A stretch of 64,000 bases of DNA from contig NZ_FQYR01000002.1 of assembly GCF_900141815.1 (NCBI RefSeq), positions 287,091 through 351,090 on the forward strand, written 5' to 3'. The position numbers and the translations under genes were made by a program. Origin of the DNA: Rubritalea squalenifaciens DSM 18772. Lineage in GTDB: Bacteria > Verrucomicrobiota > Verrucomicrobiia > Verrucomicrobiales > Akkermansiaceae. The notes below the pieces were generated by a model. That model ran no database searches, had not been told where the DNA came from, and saw only the letters and a list, made by a program, of their open reading frames with translations. Positions 7,897 to 16,908 of the stretch are shown here, piece after piece; the stretch's first letter is position 1, and the number at the start of each line of letters is the position of its first letter.

Positions 7897-8367
7897 TCAT
7901 TTTATCTTGGACTCGATGAACTGGATTGTCTCATTGTTGAGGATCGTGGTGGGAATCATCGTGTAGTGGTCCATGTCGTAGGTGAAAAGGAGCCAGACAT
8001 CGCGAAACTTCCAGACGCCGGTGATTAGCTCCCATTTGATTGTCGATTGGTGCTGAGAGGTATGGAAGGTGAGATGTTCCTCGGTGAGCTGGATGGTGAC
8101 TTGACGGTCAGTCATAACCGCGAAGTTTGTATCGGCCAGGTAGTAGTACCTGCTCCATCCGAAGATATAATAGGCAGGAACGATCAACCCCACAAAGAGG
8201 TACCAGTCACGTCCACCCATGATCAGAGCTGACAGGCATCCCAGCGCGACCAAGGCAAAGATAATTAACCAAGGCCCAGCCTTTCGCCAGACGAATCGAG
8301 AGGCGGATTTATTGACAAGAGTCTGCGTAGCTTCGTACTCAAGTGTGATAGTTTCTGGGGTATCCAT
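7897..8367 (-). CDS. YcxB-like membrane protein
   Basis: 156 residues from the ATG at 8367; a GTG at 8394 would add nine residues and overlap the upstream gene. Two membrane segments at about 30-50 and 58-75 surround a short loop. A beta-rich C-terminal domain follows, with TEEHLTFHT, the lysine-tryptophan pair in TIKWELITGVW and a LFTYDMDHYTMIPTTIL segment. That layout fits the YcxB-like family, whose function is unknown. The upstream gene ends 17 bp away and also encodes a membrane protein, so the two are probably cotranscribed. Confidence 0.75.
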   Translation of the reverse strand: MDTPETITLEYEATQTLVNKSASRFVWRKAGPWLIIFALVALGCLSALIMGGRDWYLFVGLIVPAYYIFGWSRYYYLADTNFAVMTDRQVTIQLTEEHLTFHTSQHQSTIKWELITGVWKFRDVWLLFTYDMDHYTMIPTTILNNETIQFIESKIK

Positions 8368-8384
8368 GTTTTGAGTAGCGGGGC

Positions 8385-8693
8385 TCACTTCCACTTGAAC
8401 TTGTCGGTATCGACCGATTTTTCCCGGATGTCCTGCATGGGGATGAAGAGGATCTCGTCACTCTTGCAGAGGTATTCGAAGATGCCCCAGATAAGCAGGA
8501 GAAGGCCGATACCTGCGGCGAGGAGGAGAATGCCACCAACAATGAGGGTGGAGTTGGAGTAGGTCTTCTTGCGGGTGAATTCCACGCCAGTGCTATCGAG
8601 CGCGGTCATGCGCCAGTCGGCCACGGCGGCGAAGGAACGCAGGTGGCTGATGTAGCTGTTTTCCTGCGGGGTGAGTTCGTAGTCTTGAGGCAT
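8385..8693 (-). CDS. Small membrane protein, unknown function
   Basis: 102 residues. A soluble N-terminal part (MPQDYELTPQENSYISHL) precedes one long hydrophobic segment at about 48-75 (ILLLAAGIGLLLLIWGIF), then a charged tail with DIREKSVDTDKFKWK. Upstream partner of the YcxB-like gene, with which it probably forms a two-gene unit. No family recognised. Confidence 0.65.
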   Translation of the reverse strand: MPQDYELTPQENSYISHLRSFAAVADWRMTALDSTGVEFTRKKTYSNSTLIVGGILLLAAGIGLLLLIWGIFEYLCKSDEILFIPMQDIREKSVDTDKFKWK

Positions 8694-8768
8694 AGATGGA
8701 TTGTTGAAGTGAGATGGATGAAGGAGAAAGGAAAAAGGCAGGCTAGAGTGATTTGCTCTTAGTCTGGC

Positions 8769-9476
8769 CTATGGTTTGGGGCTGGTTTCGAGGTAGGTCT
8801 TGTATCTGAGTTCCCAGTACTTGCAGAATGTTTTCTGTTTGGCTTGGCCGCAGCAGCTCCAGTGTTCGATCCCTTGGATGGCCTTGCCGCAATGCTGGGT
8901 ATTGCCGCCGGGGACCACGCTGCGGCATCCGGTGCAGGCCGCTCCGAAGCGCCCGTGATGCCGGATCTTCCCGCCGAGCCGCACGATGGCATAGGCGAGC
9001 ACGCTGGTGACATGTTCTTTCCCTGTGAGGATGATACCGTCCTGCCCGGTCTTGTTGATGGCTTGCTGGGCGACGAGGAGTTCGCTGATGATGGCATCTT
9101 CCGCGGCTGCCTGGGATCTCTTGCTGGCGTCGTCACCGGGCTGCTTCCGCGCTTCTTCTTGGTCGAAGAGGTAGAGCGGCCAGGATTGATTGGTCCGGGA
9201 GAGGCGGTCGTACCAGAGGATGGCATGGGCATAGCGCACGCCTTTCTCAAAATCCGGATGCGCGGTGAAGCCGATGGCTCCGGGTACCTTGTGAGCCAGC
9301 TTGGAAAGATCATCCAGCGTTTTGGCCTGCACGAATCCGTCCTGACGGCTGAGGTCGATCACGCGGTGGAGGCCGCCGTTGAAGCCGTGCTGGGCCTGGT
9401 GATAGGACTGCGCCTGCTGGCAGTGCGCGGCGCTGGTTAGGATGAGGCAGAGGAGGAGAATCAGATAGGGCTTCAT
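8769..9476 (-). CDS. Exported cysteine-rich protein, unknown function
   Basis: 235 residues from the ATG at 9476. Signal peptide MKPYLILLLCLILTSAAHC-QQ. The middle part is helical with two lysine- and glutamine-rich stretches. The C-terminal 60 residues contain a cysteine/histidine cluster (ACTGC, HCG, HWSCCG, FCKYW) that could bind zinc or form disulphides in the periplasm. No homologue recognised. Preceded by AAGATAACACC, a variant of the boundary word. Confidence 0.7.
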   Translation of the reverse strand: MKPYLILLLCLILTSAAHCQQAQSYHQAQHGFNGGLHRVIDLSRQDGFVQAKTLDDLSKLAHKVPGAIGFTAHPDFEKGVRYAHAILWYDRLSRTNQSWPLYLFDQEEARKQPGDDASKRSQAAAEDAIISELLVAQQAINKTGQDGIILTGKEHVTSVLAYAIVRLGGKIRHHGRFGAACTGCRSVVPGGNTQHCGKAIQGIEHWSCCGQAKQKTFCKYWELRYKTYLETSPKP

Positions 9477-9518
9477 GGTGTTATCTTTGAAGAGGAAAAA
9501 GGCTGCTAGATGAAGCAT

Positions 9519-10067
9519 TTTCTACCACGGAATATACGGAAGTACCAGAAGGTTGGCCCCTGCGGGGAGTGTTCAGTGTGAAGTATGCAGTCCAGTACGA
9601 TGAAGCGGCTGTTGGTGGGTATTTTTCTCTTACCACGAATCGCACGAATTTCACGAATCGGGCTGGATGAAGCCCTTGCTGATGGAGCCCGGCTAGATGA
9701 AGCATGCGCGACCCGCGTTGGGGTCGTATTGTATTTGGAATGAGTTCCAGGGGTAGCGATCCTATGGCTCGCAACCCCTGGCTAAGTTCCGGAACCCCGT
9801 TGGGGTAGGCCCCTGCGGGGCATTACTGATTGGTGATGACTGATTCTGGCTAGTCGATCTCCTAACATCTAAAACGTAACACCTAAGACGCCTTGTTTAC
9901 CACGAATCGCACGAATCTCACGAATACGGGCTGGATGAAACCTAGCATGATGGTCTTAAGGGCATCTCTACGCGGGTCGCGGAGGTTTCATCTGGCTGGA
10001 CCATTAACAAATAAGCATTAACCAATAACAAGCCCAACGGGCGCTTGGGTGGAGGAAGGCTTGAGTC
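9519..10067. repeat. Intergenic repeat mosaic with REP and U105
   Basis: W9c (9521-9552), H1 tail (9556-9590), W9a (9632-9662), REP (about 9703-9808, AT-rich middle), G1 (9820-9845), the CTAACATCTAAAACGTAACACC word (9857), W9a (9897-9930) and U105 (9946-10049), which ends 18 bp before the next gene's stop. Confidence 0.75.
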
Positions 10068-10565
10068 TTATTGTGTGTCTCTAGGCTGTTCTTCGAGAGG
10101 AAAGAGCTTCTCGATGGCTTCGGGGTATATGTTCCAGTATCCCTTGAATTCTCTTAGCCCGTCTTTGCGCTTTAGGATCAGTCGGTCTTTATCGTAGGCT
10201 AGAACCAAGGTAGGGATATCTATTTTAGGGATGTGAATGGTCAGTTCCTGATTTTGATCTAGCTGGTAAGTACCCGAATGGTCCACAATGCTATATGCAT
10301 AAGATTTCATTATGACTTTTGAGCCGGGATAGAACAAGAACTCGATACTATCGAAGTTTGAACCTCCAGCTCCAACCATTAATGTATCCGCAAATACGAT
10401 TTTATGATCATTTTCAATCCGGTCACGAAAGAGGTTCTCTGGAGAAATGTGTTTCTGGCTCACCTCGGTTTGAGAAGACGTTTTGTTCTGGTTACATCCT
10501 GTTAGAGTGAGCAAGGCCACGCAGCAAAGCATGCTTGCCATCGTGTATGGTAATGTCTTTTGCAT
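10068..10565 (-). CDS. Putative lipoprotein
   Basis: 165 residues from the ATG at 10565. The N terminus has a hydrophobic stretch and lipobox LTGC at about 21-24, so the protein is likely lipid-anchored. The mature part is beta-rich (DSIEFLFYPGSKVIMKSYAYS, GTYQLDQNQELTIHIPKI) and resembles short lipocalin-like or stress-response domains without a clear match. The upstream gene stops 20 bp before this start and its stop lies in CTAACA; both are probably in one transcript. Confidence 0.75.
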   Translation of the reverse strand: MQKTLPYTMASMLCCVALLTLTGCNQNKTSSQTEVSQKHISPENLFRDRIENDHKIVFADTLMVGAGGSNFDSIEFLFYPGSKVIMKSYAYSIVDHSGTYQLDQNQELTIHIPKIDIPTLVLAYDKDRLILKRKDGLREFKGYWNIYPEAIEKLFPLEEQPRDTQ

Positions 10566-10584
10566 GGGTGGAGTGGTAGAAATG

Positions 10585-11037
10585 TTAGAGAGCATCGTCC
10601 TGGGTGACTTGCTCGCTATCGGGCGGGTAGAGATCCAGGCCGAGTGAGAGGCCTAGGCCTGCCAGTTGGGCGAGGGTCTGGGTGCTGAGGGTATCGCCGC
10701 CCTGGCCACTGCCGCTGCTGTAGCTGCAGAAGATCTCAGCCTCCACCTGGTCAGACTGGGCAAGCTGGCGGATGGCATCCTGGCAATGGGAGAGATTCTG
10801 GAGCAGGGACTGGATTTGCTCCTCGAATCCCAGATGGCTGGGGGTGGGTGAGCGGTAGCTCCAGATATTGGTGCGGGCGGGGCCATAGCTGCGGCCTTGC
10901 TTCCCGCTCCATTTCTGCCCGGCTATTCTTACCGTGGTGGGCGCCATGCCAAGCAGGGCTTCCAGCTTGGTGGGGTCCAGGCCATCCCCTACGAAACGCA
11001 GGCTGACAGCGAACCATTTTTCATCCTCAGACAGCAT
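10585..11037 (-). CDS. DUF4279 domain protein
   Basis: 150 residues. The pattern FAVSLRFVGDGLDPTKLEALLG, a PTTVRIAGQKW stretch, NIWSYRSP and a distal acidic segment matches the DUF4279 family, whose members are cytoplasmic, of unknown function and common in toxin-immunity gene clusters. The immunity link is family-level knowledge only; no toxin is visible here. The stop TAA is embedded in CTAACA, 20 bp before the lipoprotein start. Confidence 0.8.
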   Translation of the reverse strand: MLSEDEKWFAVSLRFVGDGLDPTKLEALLGMAPTTVRIAGQKWSGKQGRSYGPARTNIWSYRSPTPSHLGFEEQIQSLLQNLSHCQDAIRQLAQSDQVEAEIFCSYSSGSGQGGDTLSTQTLAQLAGLGLSLGLDLYPPDSEQVTQDDAL

Positions 11038-11081
11038 GGTGTGGAATGTGCGTGGTGGCTGGGGATTTGGCTTCCAGGCAT

Positions 11082-11594
11082 CTATTCATGGCTTTCCTTG
11101 GTCTCCAGTACGATGACGAGATGGCCTGTGCTTGGTGCCATGTCTTCATCGTTGAAGCCATTGTCAGTGTCTTTTACAGCGAAGGTGATGCTACCGTCCT
11201 TGTTAATGGCGGGAGTGGGGAGAAACGTGTCTGGGCGATGCTTCTTAGGAATTTCTAAGAGGCCGCGACGGCTAGCGTTATTGTGCTGAATCCAGAATTT
11301 GATGCCTTCCTCGTTGTCTTCCAGCACGATCGAGTACTCCTGCTTGGCGCGTTTCCCCGCACCAGTCCCGTCTTGGCTGAGAGTGCTTGAGGCGATCTCT
11401 TTGCCATCCAGATAGACCACGATCCGTGATCCGAATGATTCTTGCTTACCGGATGCTGTCAGTTCAAAAGAGGCTGCGTAGAGATTGAGGTAGGAAGCTA
11501 GGTCAGAGCTAGGAAAGGGTTTTGCTTTCAGCTCCTTGGCGTGGAGAGAGCAGCTTAGGGACAACAAGGCGGCAATAGTCAGTAGGTTTTTCAT
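11082..11594 (-). CDS. Exported protein, unknown function
   Basis: 170 residues with signal peptide MKNLLTIAALLSLSCSLHA-KE. Mature part beta-rich with RIVVYLDGKEIASSTLSQDG and TGHLVIVLETKE near the end; a helical linker with NNASRRGLLEIPKKHRPDTF lies between. The ATG is preceded directly by CACCTAAC. Probably periplasmic. No family recognised. Confidence 0.7.
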   Translation of the reverse strand: MKNLLTIAALLSLSCSLHAKELKAKPFPSSDLASYLNLYAASFELTASGKQESFGSRIVVYLDGKEIASSTLSQDGTGAGKRAKQEYSIVLEDNEEGIKFWIQHNNASRRGLLEIPKKHRPDTFLPTPAINKDGSITFAVKDTDNGFNDEDMAPSTGHLVIVLETKESHE

Positions 11595-11639
11595 GTTAGG
11601 TGTTTTAAGGTGAATGATGATGCTATGATCTGCAAAGGA

Positions 11640-12064
11640 GTGTGCGTGGTGGGTGGGGATTTGACGAGGGAATTTCTAACCACGAATTGCGCGAGTAAGG
11701 GCTGGATGAAACGGATTCCACCACGGAATTCACAGAAGGAACGGAAGGCTGGTTAGATGGAGCCCCTGCGGGGAGTGTGGAGGAAAAAGCGGGTAGGATA
11801 AAGGCCCGCCTGATGAAACAAATTTAGCCACAGATTACGCAGATTGGGAATGATTGCTGGCACGATGGAGCCCCTGCGGGGCATTACTAATTGGTGATTA
11901 CTGATGACTGATTGTGGCTAGCCTGCGGGCTTACACCCCGGAGGGGTGATGGAGGGTAGCGCGGGGTCAGCGAGCGAAGAGAGCGCCACCCCGGGAACAG
12001 GTCACCCCCACCCATACCACCCTGGAGGGGTGGAGGAAGGCCAGAAGCACATGGAGGTCGGGAG
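11640..12064. repeat. Intergenic repeat mosaic with M module
   Basis: Partial W9a (11680), W9c (11716-11750), H1 (11765), W9b (11824-11850), H1/G1 (11870-11910) and a complete M module (about 11924-12037) ending in CCACCCTGGAGGGGTGG and GAGGAAGG. Confidence 0.7.
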
Positions 12065-12114
12065 CTAGTAATTCAGGTACACGTACCAGAGGGCGGTGCC
12101 GTCTTCTTTTACTT
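12065..12114 (-). pseudogene. 3'-end stub of an unidentified gene
   Basis: Reading leftward, a frame encodes IEVKEDGTALWYVYLNY then TAG (12065-12067), well formed as a protein C terminus, with no upstream part because the complete gene at 12115 begins immediately. It sits 27 bp from the M module, in the place normally held by a complete gene's end. Confidence 0.5.
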
Positions 12115-12564
12115 CTATTTCTCTGGAGATAATTTAGGGAAAGGTGGCTTGGGCAATTTATCGAACACGTCGTAGTCCGTTGGATAGTGTTTCTCGATGA
12201 TAGCCAAGTCTCGTTGGAGCTTCTCGAGGATCAGCGTAAAATCTTTCTGCTGTTCCACGGTCATATTTGCATTTTTCCACGCTTTTTTGGTGCTGAGGAA
12301 ATTCTGGTACATTCTGATTTCCTGATTGATGCAGTGCTTGGCGTAGTAAGCATTGAGCTTGGCGTCATTGAGTTCGAGCATTCTGTGCAGGTACATCTTT
12401 CCATGAACCACTCTGGAGTCCCGCTCTCCATAGCTCCCCATGTAGGCAAATTCCTTCTGGCAGTATTCACGTGCTAGATTGTTTGCCTTATTGATGTCGT
12501 CCGCCTTGCACAGGCTGATGGATAAGAGGGTAATGATGAGAAGCTTAAGTGGTGAAGGTGTCAT
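12115..12564 (-). CDS. Exported helical protein, unknown function
   Basis: 149 residues; signal peptide MTPSPLKLLIITLLSISLCKA-DD. The rest is predominantly helical, lysine- and tyrosine-rich, with an uncapped proline-rich end (DKLPKPPFPKLSPEK). Two cysteines (EYCQKE, KHCINQE) may form a disulphide in the periplasm. No match recognised. Confidence 0.7.
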   Translation of the reverse strand: MTPSPLKLLIITLLSISLCKADDINKANNLAREYCQKEFAYMGSYGERDSRVVHGKMYLHRMLELNDAKLNAYYAKHCINQEIRMYQNFLSTKKAWKNANMTVEQQKDFTLILEKLQRDLAIIEKHYPTDYDVFDKLPKPPFPKLSPEK

Positions 12565-12656
12565 GATGTGAAACTTGCTGATTGGTGTGTCCCTTTGAGC
12601 TAGAGGGGCTCCTAAGGGGAGGGTTCAGCGGGAAGTAGAAAGTATTCAGGCCTGCC

Positions 12657-13085
12657 TTATTGCCAGAGTGGGAATTCTTCGCTTAGCCCAATCATTTTGA
12701 CATCGGGGTCTGCTGTGAATATTGCCTTCAAGTCCTCTTGGAGCTTTCCTACACGAGCGTGGGTATCGATCATGCGGAACTTTAGAATGCTCCACTTCCG
12801 TTCAGGATCGCGGCTGATTTTCACGCAGAGTTCTGGATTTTCGTCTGCGTCAGAGGCACCGTACACACAACAGCCTAACGAGTAGGGCTGTCCTAGGATT
12901 TCGACCCACCATCCCCAGTCCTCGCCACAAGTGAAAGGTACTTGGTAGCCTCTGGTTCTCAACTGTTCGGCAAGATAGTCTGCGAGAGCTTTCCCGTAGA
13001 TACCCTCATTCACTGATTCATCTGCTTCCTCTGGTTGAATAGGGAACTTTCGTGAGTGAATGTGAATGAAGGGTGACGTGGCCAT
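12657..13085 (-). CDS. Conserved hypothetical protein with EDWGWWVE motif
   Basis: 142 residues, soluble. The GKALADYLAEQLRTRGYQVPF helix-strand followed by CGEDWGWWVEI and a LGCCVYG strand recalls a recurring uncharacterised bacterial family found in scattered accessory loci. It likely works in the cytoplasm; no catalytic motif is evident. It is the last of a three-gene minus-strand series starting at 13818, with 27 bp to the zinc-ribbon gene. Confidence 0.72.
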   Translation of the reverse strand: MATSPFIHIHSRKFPIQPEEADESVNEGIYGKALADYLAEQLRTRGYQVPFTCGEDWGWWVEILGQPYSLGCCVYGASDADENPELCVKISRDPERKWSILKFRMIDTHARVGKLQEDLKAIFTADPDVKMIGLSEEFPLWQ

Positions 13086-13112
13086 GGGGATACTATTCTC
13101 TGCGCAAGTTTT

Positions 13113-13340
13113 CTAGTGCGCCTGGGACTTGTTGAGGAGCTTGTTGGCTTTTCTCATGTCACCGATGAGCATCACGTAGCCGCAGTCCATGCAGAGGTTG
13201 GCAGAGAGTTCTACATCATTGGTGCCGAGTGTGAGGAACTTGGTGTTCTCCGGGCGGAAATAAACTTTGCCGCTGGACTGGACTTTTCCAGGCTCCAGCT
13301 TGGCTGATCCACAGCAGGGGCATTGACGTTCTTTGCTCAT
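13113..13340 (-). CDS. Small zinc-ribbon protein
   Basis: 75 residues. CPCCG (Cys7, Cys9, Cys10) and CMDCG (Cys50, Cys53) make a four-cysteine zinc ribbon; the linker is a short beta hairpin with KVYFRPE. The tail is basic (MRKANKLLNKSQAH). Similar short zinc-ribbon proteins bind nucleic acid or act as adaptors, but no partner is evident. TCTAACAAAG lies 15-25 bp before the start. A 60-bp copy of its 3' end, with one difference, sits as a stub at 20364. Confidence 0.75.
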   Translation of the reverse strand: MSKERQCPCCGSAKLEPGKVQSSGKVYFRPENTKFLTLGTNDVELSANLCMDCGYVMLIGDMRKANKLLNKSQAH

Positions 13341-13440
13341 GGGTTGGTTCTTTGTTAGATTGGGTTAATGGATATGGCCATTGAGCCTGTCTGCTAGATT
13401 ACGGCGATCTTCTTCTGGGACAAGCTCGTAATGAGAGCGG

Positions 13441-13818
13441 TCAAGACAAGCGAGTTTGAACCTTATCTGTATCAATGGCCGATAGGAGTTTCTGCAATGT
13501 GGGGATCCAGATTTTCTTGCTGCGTTGACTATGCATTCCTTTGGGGAGTCTCTCGTGCCAATACTGCCAATAGTGCTCGAGATCGATGCCTTCATGCATG
13601 GTCGAGGCATGGATCTTAAGTGAGAAGTAGTCCAGTGCCTCTTGGACTTGATCGCGAGAGATAAATTGGAGCTGATGGCCGTCGGCTTCTGCGAAGTAAA
13701 CCCATTTATCTAACAGGTTGTCTCGAGGTGGATATAGGGGCATTCCATCAATATGTACTGTACTCATGAAATCTCTGTGCTTGGTGGTATCGAGCTTTTC
13801 TTTCCAATAGCGGGCCAT
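13441..13818 (-). CDS. Hypothetical protein, possibly frameshifted at its end
   Basis: 125 residues, soluble, with IDGMPLYPPRDNLLDKW and a conserved-looking EHYWQYWHERLPKG. The frame ends TDKVQTRLS. The overlapping +1 frame continues past the stop as LACLDRSHYELVPEEDRRN and NGHIH until a stop at 13365. That tail looks like genuine protein, so a one-base frameshift around 13440-13460 may have cut a protein of about 150 residues. Without the shift the gap 13341-13440 is otherwise empty. Function unknown. Confidence 0.6.
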   Translation of the reverse strand: MARYWKEKLDTTKHRDFMSTVHIDGMPLYPPRDNLLDKWVYFAEADGHQLQFISRDQVQEALDYFSLKIHASTMHEGIDLEHYWQYWHERLPKGMHSQRSKKIWIPTLQKLLSAIDTDKVQTRLS

Positions 13819-13887
13819 ACGTCGTGTGTAAGTACGCTGTTTAACGTCTGTTGATTCCTGAAGCGTGATGCTGGGATCTCACTCCAG

Positions 13888-14322
13888 CTATTTCTCTGGC
13901 TTTTTGATGGCTTGGTCTGGGTTGTCTCTAATATATCTAGCTACCACTTGGCTGAGGGTCTTGTCTTCCTCATAGTAGACGGTTTCGAGAGAGTGTAACT
14001 TCTTAGACAGTTCGTCGGTCTCATCGGCATCTTCATCCGGAAGTATTGTGGCTGCTGTAAGTAAAACTTCGGCAGACTGATTCATACCGAGTTTCTTGTA
14101 GGATTCAGACCAGGTTTTCAGGTCGTCCCGCGAATAATTACCTAGCCATAATCCATCCCCTCCAATGATTCCTGAGGCACACCAAGCATCGATGACGACT
14201 GCTTGCACCGGGGTGACCTGATTTCTATCTGCGTAGTAAGCATCAAATGCCAGATCTTTGACTGCGCTAAACAATGTAAAATCATCACTGGTGGTAATTA
14301 CTTTCTCTAGGTTCCAGGACAT
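13888..14322 (-). CDS. DUF4375/DMP19-like protein
   Basis: 144 residues, soluble. The middle reads VVIDAWCASGIIGGDGLWLGNY followed by DLKTWSESYKKLGMNQSAEVL, resembling the DMP19/DUF4375 pattern in which a helix precedes a loop with a small-residue run and an aromatic-asparagine end. Members are cytoplasmic and often immunity-associated. The match is by eye and not certain. The last 30 residues are charged and helical. Confidence 0.6.
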   Translation of the reverse strand: MSWNLEKVITTSDDFTLFSAVKDLAFDAYYADRNQVTPVQAVVIDAWCASGIIGGDGLWLGNYSRDDLKTWSESYKKLGMNQSAEVLLTAATILPDEDADETDELSKKLHSLETVYYEEDKTLSQVVARYIRDNPDQAIKKPEK

Positions 14323-14349
14323 AGTGGATATTGAGTTGATGGTGGGATT

Positions 14350-14730
14350 TCACTCCTGCTCCGCCTTCTTGGGATTGAGTGGTTTGAAGTCCTCGAGGCA
14401 TTGTTTGGCTGAGAAGATGTGTGCCTTTACCTTGGGCTTGGTTTTGTAGAAATTGACCTCGTCCCACTTGCCGGATGCTTCCGGTTTGAAGGTGAAGTAC
14501 TGGTAGCCTCTCTGGTCGCAAAGTTTGGCGATTTCATAGATATAGCTCAGCCCCTGTTGGGCATCGATTACCTTGCCGGTGATGTGGAACAGGCTCTTCG
14601 CTTTGTCGTCTGTCTGGCGCTCCTGGATGGTGTAGCTGGCGTTATCGGCGATGACTTTTGCCTCGCCAGCATTGGCGAGCGGGAGCAAAAGGAAACACAG
14701 GAGGAACAGGGAGGTGACTTTGGTGATCAT
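14350..14730 (-). CDS. Exported small protein, unknown function
   Basis: 126 residues from MITKVTSLFLLCFLLLPLANAGEAK, a clear signal peptide. An ATG 18 bp upstream is possible. The mature part is a short alpha/beta domain with a free pair of cysteines (LCDQRGYQYFTF, QCLEDFK). It follows the DUF4375-like gene's start by 27 bp in transcription order and may be cotranscribed with it. No family recognised. Confidence 0.65.
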   Translation of the reverse strand: MITKVTSLFLLCFLLLPLANAGEAKVIADNASYTIQERQTDDKAKSLFHITGKVIDAQQGLSYIYEIAKLCDQRGYQYFTFKPEASGKWDEVNFYKTKPKVKAHIFSAKQCLEDFKPLNPKKAEQE

Positions 14731-14759
14731 AGGTTTTACGGAGAGCATACAGGAAGAGC

Positions 14760-15150
14760 TGAGGGTAGGAAGTTTGAAGTATGCAGGCCAGTACGATGAA
14801 ACTTTTCTAGCCACAGATTACGCAGATTAGGAATGATTGCTGGCACGATGGAACCCCTGCGGGGCATTACTGATTGGTGATTACTGATGACTGATTCTGG
14901 CTAGATGAAACAATTTTAGCCACAGATTAGACAGATTAGGAATGATTGCTGGCATGATGGAACGGCTGTTGGTGGGTATTTTTTTCTTACCACGAATCGC
15001 ACGAATCTCACGAAAACGGGGCAGATGGATCCCAGCATGATGGTCTTAAGGGCATCTCTACGCGGTTCGCTCAGGTTTCATCTGGCAGGGCTATTAACAA
15101 ATAAGTATTAACCAATAACAAGCCCAACGGGCGATTGGGTGGAGGAAGGT
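14760..15150. repeat. Intergenic repeat mosaic with U105
   Basis: H1 tail (14770), W9b twice (14808-14835 and 14922-14945), H1/G1 (14850-14895), W9a (14990-15020) and U105 (15035-15138), this copy with CGATTGGG in place of CGCTTGGG. Confidence 0.7.
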
Positions 15151-15199
15151 GGGTCTTGTTATTAAATTCCGGTTTTGCCTAACAAATATTTTCTATGTC

Positions 15200-15985
15200 T
15201 CAGGGATTGTTGGCCTGTTTGCGGTCGTAGCGGAAGGCGGCGATACCACTGATGAGGCCTACGAGCGGGATGAGGAAGAAGAAGGCCATTTCAGCCGTCT
15301 GCGCGGTACTGTTATTCTCCGCAGCGGGCAGGAAGGTGGAGATATCCCAGATGCCGTGGGCGATCATGCCGGTGAGGAGCCAGCCGCGTGAGCGGCGGAA
15401 GAGATAGAGAGTCATGCCTGAGATGGTGGCCAGCACGCACTGGCCAGCCACGAGCAAGGGCGGCGAGCCTACGAAGACATTGGTGGCGTGCATTAGGCCG
15501 AACCACACACTGCACCAGAGCATGGCCCAGGCTTCCGAGCGTCCCTTGTTGCGCAGGGCGCGCAGGATGATCCCGCGGAACAGCAGTTCCTCGGCGATGC
15601 CCACGCCTACCCCGGCCGCAATGATGGCCAGCAGCAGGCTCATTTCCACCCCGGCACTTAGCTTGAAGACGAGCCGGCTCAGCATGACGAGGACGAAGAC
15701 CACGGGGGCGATCCACATGACGCCCGTCATCCGGTGTGGCTTGTCGTCGCGCCAGATGCCGTCCCAGCGTGACCAGAAGGCGAAGGCCAGCAGCAGCACA
15801 CAGCCTGCGGCCAGCGAGGCATTGGCAGATTTCCAGGCATTGCCAGCGGTGGCAAAAAACTCGGTGTAGGGGATGCCGGATACGTACTGGATGCCATTGA
15901 CCAGCAGCACGTAGGCGATGAAGACGCCCATGGCGGCTCCAACGGAGGGGGCCACTCGCGGGCCAGGGGAGAGATGGTTTTTCAT
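15200..15985 (-). CDS. CPBP family intramembrane metalloprotease
   Basis: 261 residues, about seven membrane segments. The CPBP (Abi/CAAX-like) signature is complete: EELLFRG (Glu132, Glu133, Arg137), FGLMHATN (His166), and a third motif with His and Asp in MIAHGIWD at about 206-213. These residues form the intramembrane zinc or glutamate active site of enzymes that cleave prenylated or other membrane peptides; bacterial members include bacteriocin self-immunity proteins. Stands alone between two mosaic gaps. It is the highest-GC gene of this part. Confidence 0.92.
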   Translation of the reverse strand: MKNHLSPGPRVAPSVGAAMGVFIAYVLLVNGIQYVSGIPYTEFFATAGNAWKSANASLAAGCVLLLAFAFWSRWDGIWRDDKPHRMTGVMWIAPVVFVLVMLSRLVFKLSAGVEMSLLLAIIAAGVGVGIAEELLFRGIILRALRNKGRSEAWAMLWCSVWFGLMHATNVFVGSPPLLVAGQCVLATISGMTLYLFRRSRGWLLTGMIAHGIWDISTFLPAAENNSTAQTAEMAFFFLIPLVGLISGIAAFRYDRKQANNP

Positions 15986-16009
15986 GATACGGACACAGGG
16001 GGTTCACCT

Positions 16010-16908
16010 CTTACCACGGCGGCAAACACACAACGCCACGATAAATAAGCAACCTAACTGTATCACGCTAAGTGATTGGTGTCATTACCTAGTTTCCCAG
16101 TGTGGTGATGTGCGGGATCACGGATTCCACCACGGCAGACACGGAAGGCACGGAAAGATTGTGTACGATGGAACCCTGCGGATGGAACATTTTCAGCCAC
16201 AGATTACGCAGATTGGAACAGATTACCTGCTAGATGGAGCATCCGCGACCCGCGTTGGGGTCGTATTATTATTGGGGAAGGCTCCAGGGGTAGCGACCCT
16301 TTGGCTCGCAACCCCTGGCTAAGTTCCGGAACCCCGTTGGGGTAGGCCCCTGCGGGGCATTACTGATGACTGATTCTGGCTAGATGAAGCAAAGCCCTGC
16401 GGGCTTGCATCCCGGAGGGATGATGGAACAAGCGCGGGGTCAGCGAGCGAAGAGAGCGCCACCCCGGGAACAGGTCCCCCCACCTATACCACCCCGGAGG
16501 GGTGGAGGAAGGCTTGTGCTCCCTTTGGGATCAAACCCGGGCACAAAAAAACACCCAGGTGGGTGGTTGATTGGTGCTATATGTTAGACGGAGCGGCTGT
16601 CGATGGGTCGCTTTCTTTACCACGAATGGAAGCCCTGTGGGCTTGTCATCGGTCAAGGGTCACATGTCATTGGGGCCTGCTTGAAGAAGCCCGGCTTGAT
16701 GAATCATACGCGACCCGCGTTGGGGTCGTATTATTTTTGGGGAAGGCTCCAAGGGTAGCGACCGTGCGGCTCGCAACCCCTGGCTAAGTTCCGGAACCCC
16801 GTTGGGGTTCTCTGGCTACCTGCTACTAGCTACTCGCTACGCTCTGTTTTAAGCTGTGAGGCTGGTATGAAGATCCCCAATGACTCATGGCCATTGACGA
16901 ATGACCAC
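16010..16908. repeat. Long intergenic repeat mosaic with two REPs and one M module
   Basis: W9c (16128-16158), W9b (16194-16222), REP (16228-16346), M module (about 16390-16513), orphan terminator (16544-16570), W9a fragment, N1 (16640-16670), second REP (16703-16810), then CTACCTGCTACTAGCTACTCGC words at 16815-16850 and N1. No credible gene in 900 bp. The stretch 16060-16125 has no recognised word. Confidence 0.75.
16544..16570 (-). terminator. Orphan intrinsic terminator
   Basis: ACACCC/GGGTGG hairpin followed leftward by eight T. Almost the same terminator serves the gene at 7207, but here no complete gene ends upstream of it, so it marks a lost gene or a transposed terminator. Confidence 0.55.
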
